A stretch of 10,317 bases of DNA, from positions 43,586-53,902 of the forward strand of contig JAMYWO010000116.1 of NCBI GenBank assembly GCA_024220525.1. The letters run 5' to 3'. A program made the translations under genes and the position numbers. This document shows, one piece after another, positions 7,602 through 10,317 of this stretch (position 1 is its first letter; every line of letters begins with the position of its first letter). Source of the stretch: Cochliopodium minus. Taxonomy: Eukaryota; Discosea; Himatismenida; Cochliopodiidae. Below the pieces are notes generated by a model. That model saw only the letters and a list, made by a program, of their open reading frames with translations. It made no database searches and had not been told where the DNA came from.

Positions 7602-9811
7602 TTATTTCTTTTTCAAGCCATCATCTATCAACAAACTGATGAGATTGTAAACCTTGGCAGCAACAGTCATCTGTTGTACAGGCTCCAAATGAGAAGTGGA
7701 ATAAAGGGAAGGAGCAAATACCTGAGCGAGATTCTTAGAACCCATCTTGTTGTGCTTCTCATGTGAAGCAAACTCACCCAACACATTGATTAGCCACAAA
7801 AATAGAGTTTTGTTGAGTTCAGGGAAGGTTTCGATTCTATCTTGAATTTGGCTTGACGTTTCGAGGGAAGAAAGCTCTTCGGAGTCGATGCAGTTGAGGA
7901 GTGGTTGGGGAAGGTCTCTGAACCAACTCTTGAAGATGAGAGCCATGGTGTCTACGTTGCTGCAGTTTTTGAAGGTCTTTTTGTTGATTTGTTCTTTCAC
8001 TTCCAAAACGGTATTTTCTGGCACTGAATTTCTGTATTTTAAAAAATATTAATAACTTTATAAAATATGAATAATTCTAAAAAAAAAAATTTTTAAAACA
8101 AATTCTAAACGAGAATAAATTTTTTAACCTGAAAATTCCATCTCTCATTTTTCCGTTGTTTTCGTAGATGTTATTCCTCATCATCACTATCACTGAAGGA
8201 ACTTTGTACTCGCCGTCTTCGACAAAATCAAGCTCTTTAGGATCCACTCCAAAAAAGGACTTCTCACTTTGCAGATCAATGATAAAGAAATAATTTCCAA
8301 GATCTTTGAAAAAATAATAAAATATTTTTAATATTTATTTTCATTTTAGGTAAGAATATCAAAAATTATTTGTTAAAAAATAAGTAAAAAAAAATATATT
8401 ACTTATTTTTCCTTGTATATTTACAGACAGGGCTTTTCTGAGAAGAATAGTAGACTTTATGGTCAAAGTTAGACTGACTTCCACAGATTGTTTCTTTTTC
8501 AAAATTCCGCTTTCGGGAGTGACAGTAAGAGTGTAAGCCCCAGAAGTGACAGTCTCGAACTTGAAGTTGACTTTTCCAGCAACTGCAGTGATTTTGAGTT
8601 TATCTTGGATGGGTTTGTTGAGTGCCACCAATGCTCCTTTTTTACCAAAATCAAGAAATTTTTTGTCAAACTAAAAACAAATAAAAAATGAAAAAATAAT
8701 AAAAAAAATAAAGAAATGATGGGTCACGAATATATTAAAAAAATGGATTATTACATCAACTGAAGGAAGCGAATCTTTTTTTGCGAACAGTTTTTTCTTC
8801 TTTTGTTCGTTTTGTTTCTTGATCTCTTCTGTCTTCTTATTCACTTTATGAAAAAAAAGTTACATAATTAATATCAAAAAATTTGTTTAAATTTAATTAA
8901 AATATTGTTACATCTCTTTATGTATGCCTTTTGTACTTGACTCTCAAGTTCTTTTTTTGGTAGATCGCACAACATTGTCAATATTTTGTCCATTTCCAAT
9001 TTATCAAGGTCCCCACAACATGCTTGCACAAATTTTTCATCGTCAAAAGGCTCTTGTTTTGTTTCTTTTTCTTTTTCTGGCGCTAAAAAATAGAAATAAA
9101 AGAATTTACTTCAATGTTTTTGATGTTAATCTATAAAGAAAATTTTGAATCAAAATTTAAGAGTTATTTTCATTGTATATCTCCAATTATATAATTGGAA
9201 TAATTATTTGCATTTCCAATTTTCAAAATAAAAATAGAAATTGTATATTTGATGAATCTCCAATATGGATAGACATGTCCAAAAATTTACAACTTTGTTA
9301 GCGGATATTAATTTATATAACTAACAAATTTTAAACTTATTAATATTTGAACATCTCTGGATGTATTATTTTTATTGTGTCAGGATATAGTATTTCAAAA
9401 TTATTTCTCCATTTGTAAAATATTGAATCGTCATACAAATATTGATTTATTGTGAGATATGGAATATATTTTGATTAAATTAAGATAAATTGTATTTAAA
9501 TTACAACAATATCAACAAGATTGAATAATAAGGATGGTATTTGAAAGATTTTATAATTTTTCTTTATAATTTTTACAAGTTGTGCTGATTTGATTAACAT
9601 TAATTTTATTCAATATTTTGCTGTTTGTAATAGTTGATCCTCTTGGTTTATTTGTCTTTTTCTCTTCCAATTTCTTTTCTATATCAGAAAAATCAAGGAG
9701 ACTTTCTGGGAATTTATCCAATAATTGATCAAGAGATAATGTTTTATATTCTTCCAATTCATCTCTAAAATCTTTTAATTCAAATGGTCTTTGTACAAAT
9801 GAAGTCTGCAT
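7602..9811 (-). CDS. RhoGAP-domain protein with MSP/ASH-like beta-sandwich
   Basis: Stimulates GTP hydrolysis by Rho-family GTPases. Six minus-strand exons: 9811-9577, 9082-8912, 8843-8755, 8670-8403, 8303-8129, 8031-7602 (stop TAA), 455 residues, every junction in phase. Residues 1-165 are charged with Lys/Glu-rich coiled-coil stretches. About 166-255 form a beta-rich domain (FDKKFLDFGKKGALVALNKP, FKFETVTSGAYTLTVTPESG) resembling MSP/ASH folds. The RhoGAP domain, about 273-452, starts FFGVDPKEL. It has VPSVIVMM, the arginine-finger motif GIFR (Arg313), LIFKSWFRDLPQPLL (Lys347, Arg351) and NKMGSKNLAQVFAPSL (Asn413), so it looks catalytically competent. ASH followed by RhoGAP recalls OCRL/INPP5B, but those carry an inositol phosphatase and an inactive GAP; neither applies here. 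The first intron (494 nt) is long for this window, so exon 1 could belong to a separate small gene ending near 9551. It lies just upstream of the RhoGEF gene. Confidence 0.88.
9083..9576 (-). other. Long first intron of the RhoGAP gene (inferred)
   Basis: 494 nt between donor T|GTAAAAATT at 9576 and acceptor TTTTTAG at 9084-9083, joining in phase to form a serine codon. No convincing exon is seen within it on either strand. It contains an 18-bp perfect palindrome at 9182-9199 centred on TATA. If the two flanking exons belong to different genes, this stretch would instead be intergenic. Confidence 0.5.
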
Positions 9812-10117
9812 TTTTTTTTTAAGGCTTTGATGTTAGATTTTAAAAAATTATTTGTAAATCCTTTATTTTGCTTAATCATGGCAAGAAACAGACCTTTGCC
9901 AATTTCATTTCAATTAAAAAATTTTAATTATATCTCAGAAATTGCCCAGCACTAAAATTTGAAAGAGGATGAGAAAGGTTGATTAGATTTGATAAGTTTA
10001 ACATTTCAATTAACTTTGAAGAAACCATTTTCTTTTTCGAATTTCCAATATAAGAATATAACTAAGAATATAAAAAAAGATATTCACTCCGGGATTTGAA
10101 TTTTAAAAAGAAAAAAA
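9812..10117. other. Divergent intergenic region (candidate bidirectional promoter)
   Basis: 306 bp between the RhoGAP start (minus) and the start of the signal-peptide gene (plus). An A-rich run on the coding strand directly precedes both ATGs (about 9812-9821 and 10107-10117). The middle holds only a 25-codon chance frame. No recognised promoter element. Confidence 0.5.
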
Positions 10118-10302
10118 ATGAAAAGTGAATTTGTGTTGCTATTTCTTCTGATTACTCATTTGATATTTATTTCCTCATTGAAAATTACCAAAATAGAATA
10201 TACTGCAAAAAACAGGTTGATTTTTTTCTCTTTTTTCCAACAAAAATAATTTTTTAAATCAAATAACATTCAAATCAAAACAAAGGAAAGTGGGAATAGG
10301 AG
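10118..10302 (+). CDS. Secreted or membrane protein, first two exons
   Basis: Only the N-terminus is in the window. Exon 1 (10118-10215) encodes a classic signal peptide or signal anchor: MKSEF, then a hydrophobic core VLLFLLITHLIFISS, then LKITKIEYTAKNR. Exon 2 (10286-10302) adds KVGIGG before a donor GTAATT. The junction AG|G is in phase across a 70-nt intron. The ATG follows an A-rich run, as at the other genes here. Routing into the ER is a sound inference; the protein family is unknown because the rest lies beyond the right edge. Confidence 0.7.
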
Positions 10303-10317
10303 GTAATTGAATTATCA

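Noticed and set aside
8488-9136. Plus-strand frames of 67 and 70 codons
   Set aside because: They are antisense shadows of RhoGAP exons 2 and 4.
9878-9955. 25-codon plus-strand frame between the divergent genes
   Set aside because: It is short, without motif or splice context, and of a length expected by chance.

Overview
The window is from an AT-rich nuclear genome of a unicellular eukaryote. Genes are broken by many short GT-AG introns (mostly 48-200 nt, donors usually GTAAAA-like, acceptors AAAG, TTAG or ACAG). Spliced exons read through with the standard genetic code, and non-coding DNA is dominated by A/T homopolymer runs. The gene content (RhoGEF, RhoGAP, mitochondrial carrier, exostosin-type glycosyltransferase, Cys-rich secreted-type protein) suits a free-living amoeboid protist, for example a heterolobosean, an Anaeramoeba-like lineage or an amoebozoan. 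I cannot place it further. No bacterial operons, tRNAs, rRNAs, CRISPR arrays or transposase genes are visible. All exon structures here were spliced by eye and rest on phase-consistent junctions and recognisable protein motifs.

Layout. 1-2427 (+): 3' part of a cysteine-rich, probably extracellular protein gene, at least 14 exons, entering from the left edge, with a suspected frameshift in its last exon. 2476: one ambiguous base (n), likely a scaffold join. 2479-2553 (-): a 25-codon piece of an Arf GTPase with no flanking exons. About 2554-3610 (+): the C-terminal half of an exostosin/RXYLT1-like glycosyltransferase, two exons around a very A-rich 467-nt intron. 3840-4940 (+): a mitochondrial carrier (SLC25) gene of eight exons that stops after two of the usual three repeats, at the edge of a 7-bp T6A satellite. 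5114-7434 (-): a DH-PH RhoGEF gene of six exons. 7602-9811 (-): a RhoGAP gene of six exons with a beta-sandwich (MSP/ASH-like) domain before the GAP domain. 10118-10302 (+): the first two exons of a secreted or membrane protein gene with a signal peptide, leaving at the right edge.

The right half is well-ordered. The RhoGAP gene lies 167 bp upstream of the RhoGEF gene on the same strand, so an inactivator and an activator of Rho-family GTPases are neighbours. A secreted-type gene diverges from the RhoGAP start. The left half has three signs of assembly trouble or recent rearrangement: the n with the Arf scrap, the frameshift before it, and the carrier lacking its third repeat. I did not find a previously undescribed system. 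The most useful observations are these broken junctions, the micro-exons (13-29 nt), the Cys/Trp repeat pattern and the GAP-GEF neighbourhood.
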